Part shown: in pieces, positions 10,779-23,059 of the stretch | Layout of the letters: each line of letters opens with the position of its first letter | Position numbering within the stretch: position 1 is the first letter of the stretch | Translations under genes and position numbers: made by a program | Assembly (NCBI RefSeq): GCF_004379255.2 | Contig: NC_056051.1 | Coordinates: 5,482,062-5,546,061, forward strand | Direction of reading: 5' to 3' | Source: Salvia splendens | Lineage: Eukaryota; Streptophyta; Magnoliopsida; Lamiales; Lamiaceae | Length of the DNA stretch: 64,000 nt | Notes under the pieces: generated by a model | The model's database searches: none | Seen by the model: only the letters and a program-made list of their open reading frames with translations | Told to the model about the DNA's origin: nothing

Positions 10779-12411
10779 ATTGCAAGACGAGATATACCTT
10801 GCCTTTGAAGGAATTTGGACCACTAAACTGAACTAAAACTTTCGAAACTTTAAACACCTTTGCTGGAGATGACGACTGAATCCAACACCGCTGCTGCCAC
10901 CACCACCACCGCCATTTCCTCCTCCAGGGCGACCACTGGACCTGTCGACACTTCATCGATTCCGTTAATGGATCCACCTCGAGTGGATTGGTTGGTTCCA
11001 CTTTTAGTGGTTCCTTCGGATCCTTTAATGGATCGAGTGCTGGGGCCTTCGGGTCTCACACGAATGCTGGGGCCTTCGGGTCTCATGCGGGTGCTAGTCC
11101 CTTCGGGGATAGTGCGACCATGGCGGGCTCTATGCCCAACATGAATGGTGGGGGCTCTATGCCCAACCACGTTGTTGGCTCCTTCGGGGGCAACGGAATT
11201 GGTTCCTTCCATGGACCAAGTTCGGCACCTTTGGCACCAAGAATGATGCCACCTGCCGAGAAACCACCCAAGTTTGGAGGATCAGACTTCAAGAGGTGGT
11301 ACCAAAAGATGTTGTTCTACTTGACAACATTGGGCGTCGCCAACTTCCTCACGGAGAACGAGCCGCCGTGCCAAGTGACCAAGAGACTAGGTTCGAAGTC
11401 ATGGCGGACTATGAGGCTTGGAGGAAAGGAGATTATCTTTGTAAAAATTTCATTCTAAGTGCTTTAGATGATAGTTTGTATAATGTATACTCCAATGTAA
11501 CCAGATCTAAACAAATGTGGGAAAGCCTAGAAAAGAAATATAGCATAGATAATGCTGCAGGGACTGAACAAGTTGTAGCATCCAAATTTATGAACTACAA
11601 GATGGTCGACTCTCGACCCATCATGGAGCAAGTCCAAGAGCTCCAAATGATCATCCACGCATTAGTGGCTGAAGGGATGACCTTGCCCGACAAATTCCTA
11701 AGGTGCACGATCATTGACAAACTTCCTCCTAGTTGGAAGGACTTCAAGAGCTATCTTAAGCACAAGCGAAAGCAGATGACCCTTGAAGACTTGATCGTGA
11801 AGTTGCGCATTGAGGCTGATGTGCGCAAAAGCGACCAAAAGGCTAAGGGGTTCACCCCACTTGAAGCCAAAGCCAATCTGTTGGAGCGGGGCGGTCCCTC
11901 CAACAAACGCCCTCGCCCAAACCGTCCAAATGACAAAGGGAAGGAAAAACAGCCTTCGAAGAAGTTTGAAGGCGACTGCTACAAATGTGGCAAACAAGGC
12001 CACTTTGCTAAAGACTGCCGCAGCAAGAAGAAGAAGCCGGCTGCCCACGTCGTTGAGAAGGAGTTCAAGGACTGGGATGAAAACGACCTCATTGTTGTGG
12101 TCACCGAAGAGGTTAACCTTGTGGATAACAAGGGTGGCTGGTACATCGACACCGGCGCTACTGCTCATGTCTGCTCAGATAGGAGCAAGTTTGCCTCCTA
12201 CATGGCTGTTGAAGGGAGGAAAATGATAAACTCGTAGTGTAGCAAGTATTTTGGATGTTTAACGTGAATACTTCAATGTTTTGTAGCATATTACTTGAGT
12301 TTGCATCCATTATCCACTACTTAAGTGTTTTGATGAGTTTGTCTAGTGTTTGGGGATAAAACAGGTGAAAATTACTTGAAAACGAGCTTGAAACTGGATA
12401 ACAGAAGAAAT

Positions 12412-12606
12412 GCCCGACCGGGCGTTCATGTACAAGAGAAACGCCCGGCTCGGGCGTTTGTGCAAAGAAGGAACGAATCCAGAGAGTTTTCCCGACCGGG
12501 CGTTCTGCTTCGGAAGAATCGCCCGACCGGGCGATGTGAAAGAATCAGGCCATCGAGAGATCGCCCGACCGGGCGTTTAGGCGACTTAAAATCGCTCGGC
12601 CGGGCG
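12412..12606 (+). repeat. Six GC-rich palindromic units upstream of a TATA box
   Basis: Palindromes of the type GCCCGACCGGGC occur at about 12412-12424, 12442-12456, 12491-12502, 12520-12533, 12562-12575 and 12593-12606. They are 29-49 bp apart in otherwise unremarkable sequence. They lie 40-240 bp before TATAAAAG (12649-12656). Each can form a short hairpin or bind a dimeric factor. They are not a CRISPR array, because the spacers are irregular and the host is a plant. Confidence 0.75.
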
Positions 12607-12648
12607 ATGTGTTCTGCGAGAGTTAATTGCTATTATTTCCGCCCCGGG

Positions 12649-12656
12649 TATAAAAG
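12649..12656 (+). promoter_or_regulatory. TATA box of the solo LTR
   Basis: TATAAAAG follows GCCCCGGG directly and lies just downstream of the palindrome array. This is the usual plant core-promoter form. Activity is not known. Confidence 0.6.
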
Positions 12657-15600
12657 GAGAGCTAGGTTTTCGTGCCCAGAAGAAGGAGACACGCCCCCAA
12701 GAGCAGTTTTCACATTGGAGAGCAGATTAAAGCGACAAAGAGTCCGATTCATCAAGAAGGTTGAAGACGAAGACGATTTGCCCACTCAATCCACCTTTGG
12801 GAGTATCTTTATTAGTTTTCTTATGTTTAGTTCACTTTCCATGGATTTATCTTGTGAATTTGCATTGAATATGAGTAGCTAAATCCCTTGTAGAGTTTTA
12901 GTGAAGACTACAATGAACGCTTTTGATTAATTTAAGGACTTTTGATTACCTATGCTCTTGTGATTTCTTTGTTTCATTCTTGTGCTCTTTCAATTCAATT
13001 GCTTAGCTACCAATTGAGTTTGTTAACCTAGTTTTGAGTAATCGAGAGATACCTAATTAGGATTGATGAAAGAATGAACAACACCTAGATAATTTGCATT
13101 CGAGAGAAGGGATTCTAGAGTGAGGGCTTGAGCCTTTTGTTTTAAGGAGTTAATTGTGAAGTATTAGAAGGAGACTTCAATATTAATGGTTAATCAACGG
13201 GTTGGGTGCACTCGAGAGAGGGCTTAGCCTAGACTAGCGGCTTTCCTAGTAATCCTAGAGACTTCAATTGGGTAATCGAAGTTGTTGAACTGTTCACTTT
13301 GTGTTCGTTGTAGTTGGATCTAAAGCTCTACTTCTTTCTCTTATTTGAAACCTATCCTTTGTCGCGTGTTTTTAACTTGTTTATGCTTAATTGTTTTTTC
13401 CAAAAATCAAACCAAACCTTTGAATCATCTAGATAGTAGTTAAAATCGGTCCGTGGCACTTGAGTTTATACAATTTGTCTCTGTGGGATACGATACTCTT
13501 GCTTACTTTGTGCTACACTAGCCCCGTACACTTGCGGGAATTTCTTGTGTTAAAATAAGTGGAGTCAGAAAATCAACATGGGGAATCAAGCATCGTCCGA
13601 AATCCTCGGCGTTGGTAACGTGATTCTCATGATGACGTCTGGCGTCACGATCACTTTGAAGGATGTGCTGCATGTCCCGGACATCCGCAAGAACCTAGTG
13701 TCAGGATCAATACTAGTTAATAAGGGGTTTAAACTTGTATTTGAGTCTGATAGGTTTACTTTGTATAAGTTTGGAAAATCCCTCGGAAAAGGTTATGTAA
13801 CCAATGGGCTTTTCAAGCTTAGTGTGGCAACTCGCAATGTTGCAAAGCCTTTGGCTAATAAAAATAAAGCATCTACTTCCTCTTACTTGACTGAGTGTTC
13901 AAATTTGTGGCATTGTAGATTGGGACATGTAAATTCAAAAGTCATTAAAAGATTAGTAAATTTAGATTTACTAAAGGCTAATGAATTGGATATCCAAGAT
14001 AAATGTGAAATTTGTCTTGAAGCAAAAATGACTAAGTTGCCATTTCACTCGGTTGAACGAAGCACAAAACCCCTTGAATTAATTCACACGGACGTATGTG
14101 ATTTAAAGATGGTGCAAACTAGAGGTGGTAAAAAGTACTTTATCACTTTCATAGATGATTGCACAAGGTATTGCTACATTTATCTTTTAAGAAGTAAAGA
14201 TGAAGCAATAGAAGCGTTCAAAAATTATAAGAACGAAGTTGAGAATCAACTTGGTTGTAAAATCAAAACGATTCGAAGCGATAGATGAGGCGAATATGTA
14301 GCCCCGTTTGAGGAATTATGCAACGAAAGTGGTATAATCCATCAAACGACTGCACCATATTCACCACAATCTAATGGTGTTGTAGAACGCAAAAATCGAA
14401 CTCTAAAAGAGATGATGAAAGCACTGCTTCTGACTTCAGGATTACCACATAACATGTGGGGGGAAGCTGTTTTGACAGCCAACTATATCTTGAATAAGAT
14501 CCCTCTCAAAGGAAAAGATGTCACTCCTTATGAGTTGTGGAAGGGAAGGAAGTCATCCTACAAATACCTCAAAGTGTGGGGGTGTTTGGCAAAGGTGATG
14601 GTTCTTCCGCCCAAAGAAGTTACAATCGGACCTAAGACGGTTGATTGCATCTTCATTGGATATGCACTTAACAGTAGTGCATATCGATTTGTTGTTCACA
14701 AGTCTGAAATATCGACTATCATAGTAGGAACAACAATTGAGTCGAGGAATGCTGTATTTCTCGAAAATACATTCCTTGCAAAGACAAGGAAAAAGTCTCA
14801 ACCAATTCTGAGATAAGAATTGAAGAAGCCACTAGTTCTAAACCAGTGGAAGAAGAAGCCACTAGTTCTAAATCAGCGGATGCGGAACCTGAATCGCGCA
14901 AACGTGCAAGGCCTCCGATCCAAAAGATACAGTACTAAGACGTGGTAATAGAGTCAGAACACCAAAAACTTTTTTGCTTTCATGTTGGATGAAGAACCAA
15001 CATCGATAAAAGTAGCCTTTGGTGGCCCAGACGGGCTGCATTGGAGAGAAGCTGTTCAAATCAAAATTGATTCGATTTTGCTAAACCACACTTGTGTGTT
15101 GGTAGATCTACCTGAAGGTGCGAAACCTCTAGGTTGCAAATGGGTACTTAAAAGGAAATTTAAGGCCGATGGAACAGTGGATAAGTATAAAGCCCGATTA
15201 GTAGTAAAGAGTTTTAAACAAAAGGAAGGACATGACTTCTTCGATACCTATTCACCTGTAACAAGGATTACATCCATCCGAGTGCTTCTCGCTATTGCTG
15301 CATTGCACAATCTTGAGATTCATCAAATGGATGTAAAGACCGCGTTTCTAAATGGTGAACTAGAAGATGAAATCTATATGGAACAAGCCGAAGGGTTTGC
15401 AGTACCTGGACAAGAGAAAAAGGTATGCAAGCTAGTAAAATCTCTATATGGATTGAAACAAGCGCCATTGCAGTGGCACTTGAAGTTTGATAATGTGATG
15501 TTATCAAATGGGTTTAAAATCAACGAGTGTGACAAATGTGTCTACATCAAGAGCACTAATAACGGCCATGTTATAGTGTGTTTATACGTTGATGATATGT

Positions 15601-17097
15601 TAATCTTGGGTAGTAACACTCAAGTAATTAACGATACAAAGGCCATGTTAAAGAGAAACTTTGACATGAAAGACATGGGTCTAGCCGATGTAATTCTTGG
15701 AATGAAGATTCTAAGAACGTCTGATGGAATCATCTTAACACAATCACATTATGTTGAGAAGATATTGAATAAATTCAAAGCCTATGATGGCGCACCAGTT
15801 AAGACTCCAATTGAACTCGACGTTCACTTGAGCAAAAACAAAGGAGAGCCCGTTGCACAAGAAGAGTATGCACGGGTCATCGGGTGCATTATGTACTTGA
15901 CTAATTGCACTCGACCTGACATTGCTTGTGCCGTGAACAAGTTGAGTCGTTACACGAGCAATCCAAGCAAAGAGCATTGGAGAGCTCTTGTGAGGGTTTT
16001 GAGATATTTAAAACATACTCAAAATCTTGGGCTACACTTCTCGAGATACCTCCCGGTACTTGAAGGGTACTGTGATGCCAATTGGATATCCGATAATAGA
16101 GACTCACTTTCAACAAGTGGATACGTCTTTACTATTGGGGGTGGTGCTGTATCGTGGAAATCCACAAAACAGACATGTATAGCCCGATCAACAATGGAAT
16201 CGGAGTTCATTGCCTTAGATAAGGCTGGTGAGGAAGCCGAGTGGCTTAAGAACTTCCTTGAAGACATTCCATGTTGGTCTAAGCCAGTGCCACCAGTGCT
16301 AATCCACTGCGATAGCCAAGCGGCTATTGGAAGGGCAAACAATGGTTTCTATAATGGTAAGTCTCGACATATACGTCGACGACATAACACCGTGAGACAT
16401 TTGATCACAACTGGCGTGATTACAATTGACTATGTGAAGTCAATAGATAATCTAGCGGATCCGCTAACCAAAGGGTTAAACCGTGATCAAATGAACAAGT
16501 TGCTAGAGGGAATGGGTTTGAAATCCACAAATTAAAGAACTATTATAGTGGTAACCCAACCATGATGACTGGAGATCCCAAGAACTTGGTTCAAAGGGAC
16601 AACTAAGCTATGAGAGTTCATGAGAAACACTCAACTATATCTATTCCCTAGAGAGCAATAGAGTGTTGGAGAACTTGCCTAGTGGTAAAGGCTAAGTCTA
16701 TGACTTTTAATGGTTCTTAAGGATCTCAAAGAGATGGAGTTCTCAAAGAGACCAAGTATGGCAAGGTACTTGACTAAGAATCACCTATGTAAGTGTGAAG
16801 TGTGGTCGCTTCATAAAACGCACTTATGAATCCAAAGTGGTGTCCAACACCGCAATGGACACAAAACGTGAGAACGGATGAGGTTGAGGTGTTTAAGCGT
16901 TAACACCATTGTCTCGGTGCACGCCGTGGGGGATTAGTTCAAAGCATCGCGCTACTAAGCCGCCTGTGTATCCGATGGTGTCGACTATGGAAGGTTCAAG
17001 GCCAACAACTACCTATCCTTATGCTTATATACCTCTCGAGGGTTGAGCTTGTGTCTGCATGCATATGCATTTGGCTATTTCCACTCATGTGGGGGAT

Positions 17098-17565
17098 TGT
17101 AAAAATCATGGATTAAATATGCCCGGTCAATGGATTTTGACCAAATAATAAATGTGACAAGACATTTAATTTTGTGAAATTAAATGACATAGCGTCGATC
17201 TACATTTTACGTAGATAAATGTAGTATATTCACTTTCTCAAATCCGATTTCCGGTGAGTGAGAAATAGTGGATTAAAGTTGGACATAATTAGCTTTTAAT
17301 TAAAGCTTGGAGTTGGAGCTTAGGGAATAATTAACTAGTTTTAATTATCCCACATTGGAGGATTAACACATCTTTTAATGTGTATAAATTAAGTGACTTT
17401 ATGTTACTTAATAATTGTAGTGGACCAAGATGGGTGCAAGAGCCCACACGCGCGCACACGCGCGCGCCGCTGCCGCCGCCCGCCCGAGCCCGAGCCCGTG
17501 GTTGTGGTCGTGGTCGTGGTTGTGGTCGCGGCCGCGGGCCTCGGGCCCGGGCCCGATCCCGATCT
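17098..17565 (+). repeat. Middle LTR, 5' part
   Basis: This is the first 468 bp of the middle LTR, from TGTAAAAATCATGG to the insertion point of the nested copia element (TSD GATCT, 17561-17565). A purine-rich tract (TGTGGGGGAT) precedes it. The variable tract differs from the outer LTRs: it has GTTGTGGTCGTGG repeats in place of CGTGCTCGTG, and a private change GGGTGCAAGAG. Confidence 0.85.
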
Positions 17566-19027
17566 TGAAGGGGCTGGCAGCGGAAGCGTGAACATAACGG
17601 ATCACATGAATTTGATCTATTTAGCAGATTATTTAGACAAAATCTATTCGCGTAATTATCACATGTATCATGCTCATAACTTGAATTAAAACATGCTTTA
17701 GCACATTAAATTCCTAAAACATGCTTACTACGGAATTAGCCAATTTACCTCATTGATTCAATCAAGAATCGATGATGGCTTGCTCCGTCTCCACGTGAAG
17801 ATCTTTAATACAAGACCTCGGATCTTCTGACTGGTGTCCCGGACTATACGCTGATATTTGTGTGGGCAAATCTCACCAACGTACTAGGACTCGAATAATG
17901 GAAGAAAGAACTCAGCTCACGGAGGAGAGCACAATTTTCGAAAATTCTCTTAAAGGAGGGGGACGAAAATTTTATGAATAAATTGTTGTGTTTTCTGTCT
18001 CCTTTATTCTCCTATTTATATAAGTCACATATTGGGCCCAGTCAGGGATCTAAGGAAGAATCTGGAACAGGCCTCACCCAATTAGCTTTTTACTAATTAA
18101 ATTGAACCCACAATTTAATGTAAGCTTATATTGGAATATTACGAGTAGCCACTACAGAAGTAATATTGCACTGCCTTCCAAATCCGAAATTACAAGTATT
18201 CCGGGTTTCCTTTAATTGTATTTGATTTATTTCCCGCGCTTAAGATGGAAACATCCATTAATTAATTAATGTCTGCTATAGACTTAATTAATTAACATAT
18301 TTCGAATTACAAGAGTGGACTTAGCAAGAAACTCTTATTTATTATTCATAGAGTAATCAAACTTCAACTAGCTAGGTTCCGAATAATAAAACCTCGTTTC
18401 GAGCTCCTCTTGTGGATGTTATCAAACGAGACTCTCCTCGCGCACGTTTCAACATAATAGCAATCCTAGAACCTTTAGATAATGATCACCACTACCCAAT
18501 ATACCTGGATCGTTGGGTTACGAAAAACCCGCACCTTTGGTAAGTCAAAGTAGTGGATACTCAATATCGTATGCTCAATGCTAACGTACATTGATTAAGA
18601 AATTAATTCTCAAGACCTCGTCTTTCAGTAGATAGCATAAAGACTCGTCTGGCTGTTAGATCCATTCAGTGCTATACCACACCAACGTCATCTTATTTCA
18701 ATAAGGTTTAGAAATAATCGGACTGACATTGCAACCTTTCGCGATAGGTAGTCTAGGCCTATCTAGGTTGTGAAATTCTTATTTTTCTTTGTTTAGAACT
18801 GACCGTGTTACCTTAAATTGGACGACGCCCACAACCGGTCTACTAAAACAAAGACTTAGACTTTGTTACGTTTGCTCATACATTTAAATATGCAATAAAC
18901 AACCATTAAATGTAAAACATAACAACATTATGACAAATAATCTGTTGCATTTAGTGGAAAATAACCATTAGAGTTTTACAGTATCCAATCACTCGAAAGG
19001 TGATTTCTAGTATACAAAACCCTAACA
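17566..19027 (-). repeat. Element III 3' LTR
   Basis: This 1462-bp LTR is the downstream LTR in the minus-strand orientation. It is nearly the same as the copy at 25040-26506, with scattered substitutions and a few short indels. AT-rich motifs such as ATTAATTAATTAATG occur in both. Confidence 0.88.
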
Positions 19028-19099
19028 ATCTCCCACTTATACTCAAAACAGCTTTCGAGTATACAAAATGGTAGTGCACACGTCTTAAATATCTCCCAC

Positions 19100-22000
19100 T
19101 TATACTGAAAGCGAGTTGAGGTCTTGAATGAGTCGAACTCCCATCCCTTCTACGTGGCAATCGAATGGTTTTACCGCCAAAGCCTTTGTAAAAGGATCTG
19201 CCAGGTTGTTCTCTGACCCAATCTTGACCACTTTTATGTCTCCTCTCTGCACTATATCTCTAATGATATGATACTTCCGCTCTATGTGTTTGCTCGCTTT
19301 ATGAGCTCTTGGTTCTTTCGAGTTTGCCACAGCACCAGAATTGTCACAATAAATGGTGATGCTCTTGGGCAGATTCGAAACCACACCTAAATCCATAAGG
19401 AAGTTCTTGAGCCATACAGCCTCTTTTGCAGCCTCCGAAGCGGCCACATACTCGGCTTCTATGGTCGAGTCCGCGATGCATTTCTGCTTCACACTCTTCC
19501 AAATTACGGCTCCACCTCCTAAGGTGAACACATATCCTGAAGTAGATTTTCTCGAGTCCTGATCAGCTTGAAAGTCTGAGTCAGTATATCCCAAAGGACA
19601 GAGCTCGACTGCATTGTAAACTAGAGCATAGTCCTTAGTTCGTTTAAGGTACTTGAGTATGTTCTTTACGACAGTCCAATGTGCCCGGATTCGACTGATA
19701 TCTTGCCACCATGCCAACAGCAAAGCAAATATCTGGTCTAGTACAAAGCATAGCATACATGAGACTTCCAACTTCCGAAGCATATTGAATCCTTCTCATT
19801 GCTTGTATCTCAGACGGCGTTTTAGGGCACATCTCTTGAGATAAATGGATGCCATGTCTAAAAGGTAAGAAACCTTTCTTGGCATCCTGCATGCTAAAAC
19901 GACTAAGTACTGTTTCGATGTAAGATTCTTGAGATAAGCACAACATCTTCTTATCTCGATTCCGAAGAACCTTGATCCCGAGGATGTGTCCCGCGTCTCC
20001 CATATCCTTCATCTCGAACTGGTTTGATAACCATGTTCGAACTGATGACAACATCTTTTTATTGTTTCCAATTAGAAGAATGTCATCTACATATAAAACT
20101 AAGAACACCACATTCCCCTTATCAACTTTCTTATACACGCAGCTTTTACTTGGGCACTTTTTGAATCCAAACTTGCAAACAGTTTGATCGAAACATTGGT
20201 TCCACGATCTGGATGCTTGCTTGAGGCCATAAATGGCCTTCTTAAGCTTCCAAACCATGTGTTCTTTGCCCTTTATGGCATATCCTTCGGGTTGTTCCAT
20301 GTAGATGGTCTCCTCAAGACTGCCGTTTAGAAATGCAGTCTTAACGTCCATCTGCCATACATCCCAATCCATATAAGCTGCAATAGACAACAGTATCCGG
20401 ATCGATTTGAGCATGGCCACTGGGGAGAAGGTCTCATCTCATCATAATCGATGCCTTCCTTTTGGGTATACCCCTTGGCCACTAGTCTTGCTTTGAAGAA
20501 TTTAACTCGTTCATCGGGTCCACGTTTACGTTTATATATCCACTTACTCCCAATGGCAGTACAACCTTCGGGTAGGATGGACAAATCGTAGACGTCTTTG
20601 TCTATCATAGATTGTAGTTCCGAATCCATTGCTTTTACCCATTCGTAATGATCGATATCTGCCTGCGCCTCCGCAAAGTTCCAGGGATCTAATACATTGC
20701 TGTCCGAGGAGTGATCCATAGATTCTCCCAAACCAATGTATCTGTCGGGCTCATTTGAGACCCTCCCACTGCGGCGCGGCACTACAATATTTTGAGTAGA
20801 AGTTGAAGTTTCGGGAATTGTTTGTACACTTGGTATTTGTTCTTGGTTAATGGAACTTGTGACTGAAGTTAGCTCATCAAGAGCCACTTCACTGCTGGGT
20901 TTATGATTCATTACATAGTCTTCCTCTAAGAATGTCGCGTGAGTGCTCACAATGACTTTCTTATCTCGGAGACTAAAGAATTCATAACCTTTCGTTCCTT
21001 TGGGGTATCCTATAAACAAACATACCTCCGTCCTAGATCCTAGCTTAGTTGGATCCTTTTCCAATACATGAGCCGGGCAACCCCAAACCTTGAGATGTGC
21101 TAGATTGGGCTTACGCCCAGTCCACAACTCATATGGAGTTTTAGGTACGGATTTTGATGGTAAATTGTCTAAAATGTAACTTGCGGAAAGCAAGGCATGT
21201 CCCCAAAATGAAATAGGCAGACGTGCATAACTCATCATCGATCGAACCATGTTTAATAAGGTCCTGTTCCTTCTTTCAGCCACGCCATTCTGCTGGGGCG
21301 TGCCCGGCGCAGTCAGTTGGGATTGAATTCCCACTTCCGATAAGTAGTCCAAGAATTCGGCACTGAGGTATTCGCCTCCACGATCAAATCGTAGGCATTT
21401 GATATTCTTCCCATGATACTTCTCCACAAGAGTCTTAAAATCTTTAAACTTGTCAAAAGACTCTGACTTGTGACGCATCAAGTAGACATATCCAATTTTC
21501 GAGAAGTCATCAATAAATGTGATGAAGTATCGAAAACCACCTCTTGCCTCAGTTGACATTGGTCCACATACATCGGAATGAACGAGCTCAAGTACTTCCT
21601 TGGACCTATTGCCCTTAGCCTTAAAAGGCCTCTTGGTCACCTTGCCTTCTAAGCATGACTCACACTTATGAAAAGGTTCCTCCTCTAGACCTTTGATAAG
21701 ATCTTGTTGAACAAGAGAATGGATCCTCCTTTCATTGGCATGACCAAGTCTAAGGTGCCACAAGTACGTTTCGTTCATTGAACTTGAAGGTTCTTTTCGT
21801 TTCTTTGAAATTTTCGATGTTGTATTGAGTTCTGATTTGCGATTATTAAACTGTGTAGAAGTGATTGTGTACAGATTGTTTTCCATGATACCACGACAGA
21901 TATAAGAACCATCTTTCTTAATAACGCAGTTGTCATTAAAAGAAATCGAATATCCATCATAAACTAATTTAGAAACTGAAATTAAATTTCTTCTAAAAGA

Positions 22001-23059
22001 AGGTATCAACAAAACATTCTTCAAAATAAAAAATCTATCACTACTAAAACGCAAATAAACGTCTCCCACTGCAACGGCCGCCACTTTGGTAGCGTCGCCC
22101 AGCTGGACTTCGATCTCACGATCATGTAGCCGTCTTGTCACCTGCAATAAGTCAGGATCAAAACAAATATGATCAGTGGCTCCTGTGGCAATAACCCAAG
22201 TGCAAATTGATGTCGAAGTCAAACAAGACTCGACAACTAGAGCCTGGTGCATACCTGTAGCCTTGCCCCGTTTAGGATAGTCTGGCTTCCAATGCCCCTT
22301 CTCTCCACACTTGAAACACTTCCCCGTAGGCTTCTTGTTAGCCCTCTTCTTCTTCTTTCCCTTAGCTATCTTGGCCGGTCCTGAGTTCGGTGCCTGCCTT
22401 TTTCCTGCTCTAGGCTTCAAGCCAGAGGAACGAGGCGCCGAAATCATCATGGCCGCCTTAGCCTGGACCATAAGGTCCTCTGCCGACTGAAGTTCAGTCA
22501 ACAGCTCTGCCAAGGTGTAATTCCTTTTGTTCATCTCAAAGTTGAGCTTGAACTGTTGGAAGCTAGGGGGAAGACTTTGAAGGATGATAGTTACCTGGGA
22601 CTCGGGATCGATTGTCCCTCCCAAGACCTCAATTTGGTTGAGGTGGCCCATCATCTCGAGGACATGGTCCCTCACAGACGAGCCTTCCTTCATTGTCTTC
22701 GACATGATACTCCGAAAGGCTTGAGACTTAGCCGTTCGATTCTGAGTACCAAAAAGATTTTTGAGATTCTGCATGATCTCGGCGGCTGTTTCCATGGCTG
22801 AATGTTGATGCTTGAGTACTGAAGACATAGATGCCAACATGTAGCACTTAGCCATCTCATTCGCCTTATGCCACCGTCTGTGTGCATCTCTGACTCCTGC
22901 CGCAGCGGTAGCCGCCGGCACTGGAGGTCACGGGGTGGTGAGCACAAAGATGTACTCATCGGCTGTGAGAACGATGTCCAAATTTTGTTTCCATTCTATG
23001 TAATTTTGGCCCTCGAGTTTATTTTCTTTGAGAATTGCGGAAAGAGGATTGAATGACAT
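19100..23059 (-). pseudogene. Element III gag-pol
   Basis: The reading frame starts at 23059 (MSFNPLSAIL) and has a TGA at 22928-22930 (codon 44). After that, one frame runs through gag, the zinc knuckle, protease, gag-pre-integrase, integrase and into reverse transcriptase. Key residues are lost. The knuckle reads CFKCGEKGHWKPDY, with Tyr for the last Cys (22277-22279). Protease reads WVIATGATDH, with Ala for the catalytic Asp (22187-22189). Integrase has HSDVCGPM, FDRGGEY and NGVAERRNR. A 5-base duplication (ATGAG) near 20435 shifts the frame in reverse transcriptase. YVDD is at 20082-20093. A second shift near 19700 precedes RNase H, which ends at 19100. The element cannot make its own working proteins. 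Confidence 0.9.

Larger units (their letters stand above)
12224..13567 (+). mobile_element. Solo LTR (Athila/Tat-like gypsy) inside copia unit I
   Basis: The 1344-bp insertion begins TGATAAACTCGTAG and ends AAGTGGAGTCA, with the target duplication GAAAA at 12219-12223 and 13568-13572. Unit II has the uninterrupted site near 28676-28680, which confirms the borders. The TG/CA ends, five-base duplication and absence of any internal region make it a solo LTR. The 3' part (TCTCTGTGGGATACGATAC, then CGTACACTTGCGGG) resembles the ends of Athila/Tat-type gypsy LTRs. A TATA box lies at 12649-12656. Strand is assigned from this promoter and is tentative. Confidence 0.85.
10869..16535 (+). pseudogene. 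Copia unit I gag-pol, multiply broken
   Basis: Gag starts at 10869 (MTTESNTAAA). A deletion of about 75 bp relative to unit II follows near 10967. A one-base deletion occurs near 11370. The capsid-like region contains FKRWYQKMLFYLTTL. The zinc knuckle [14 protein letters not shown] is intact (11977-12018). Protease has [10 protein letters not shown] (DTG at 12148-12156). A 1344-bp solo LTR interrupts it at 12224-13567. Gag-pre-integrase ([10 protein letters not shown]) and integrase follow, with a TGA at 14286-14288 replacing Gly of SDRGGEY. More small indels lie near 14772 and 14913. The last 517 codons (14982-16535) hold reverse transcriptase with YVDD (15585-15596) and RNase H, in a different frame from integrase because of a short T run near 14970. 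This unit is inactive. Confidence 0.9.

Noticed and set aside
12412..12606. Regularly repeated palindromes that might suggest a CRISPR array
   Set aside because: Spacing is irregular, the window is plant DNA, there are no cas genes, and the repeats sit in an LTR promoter.
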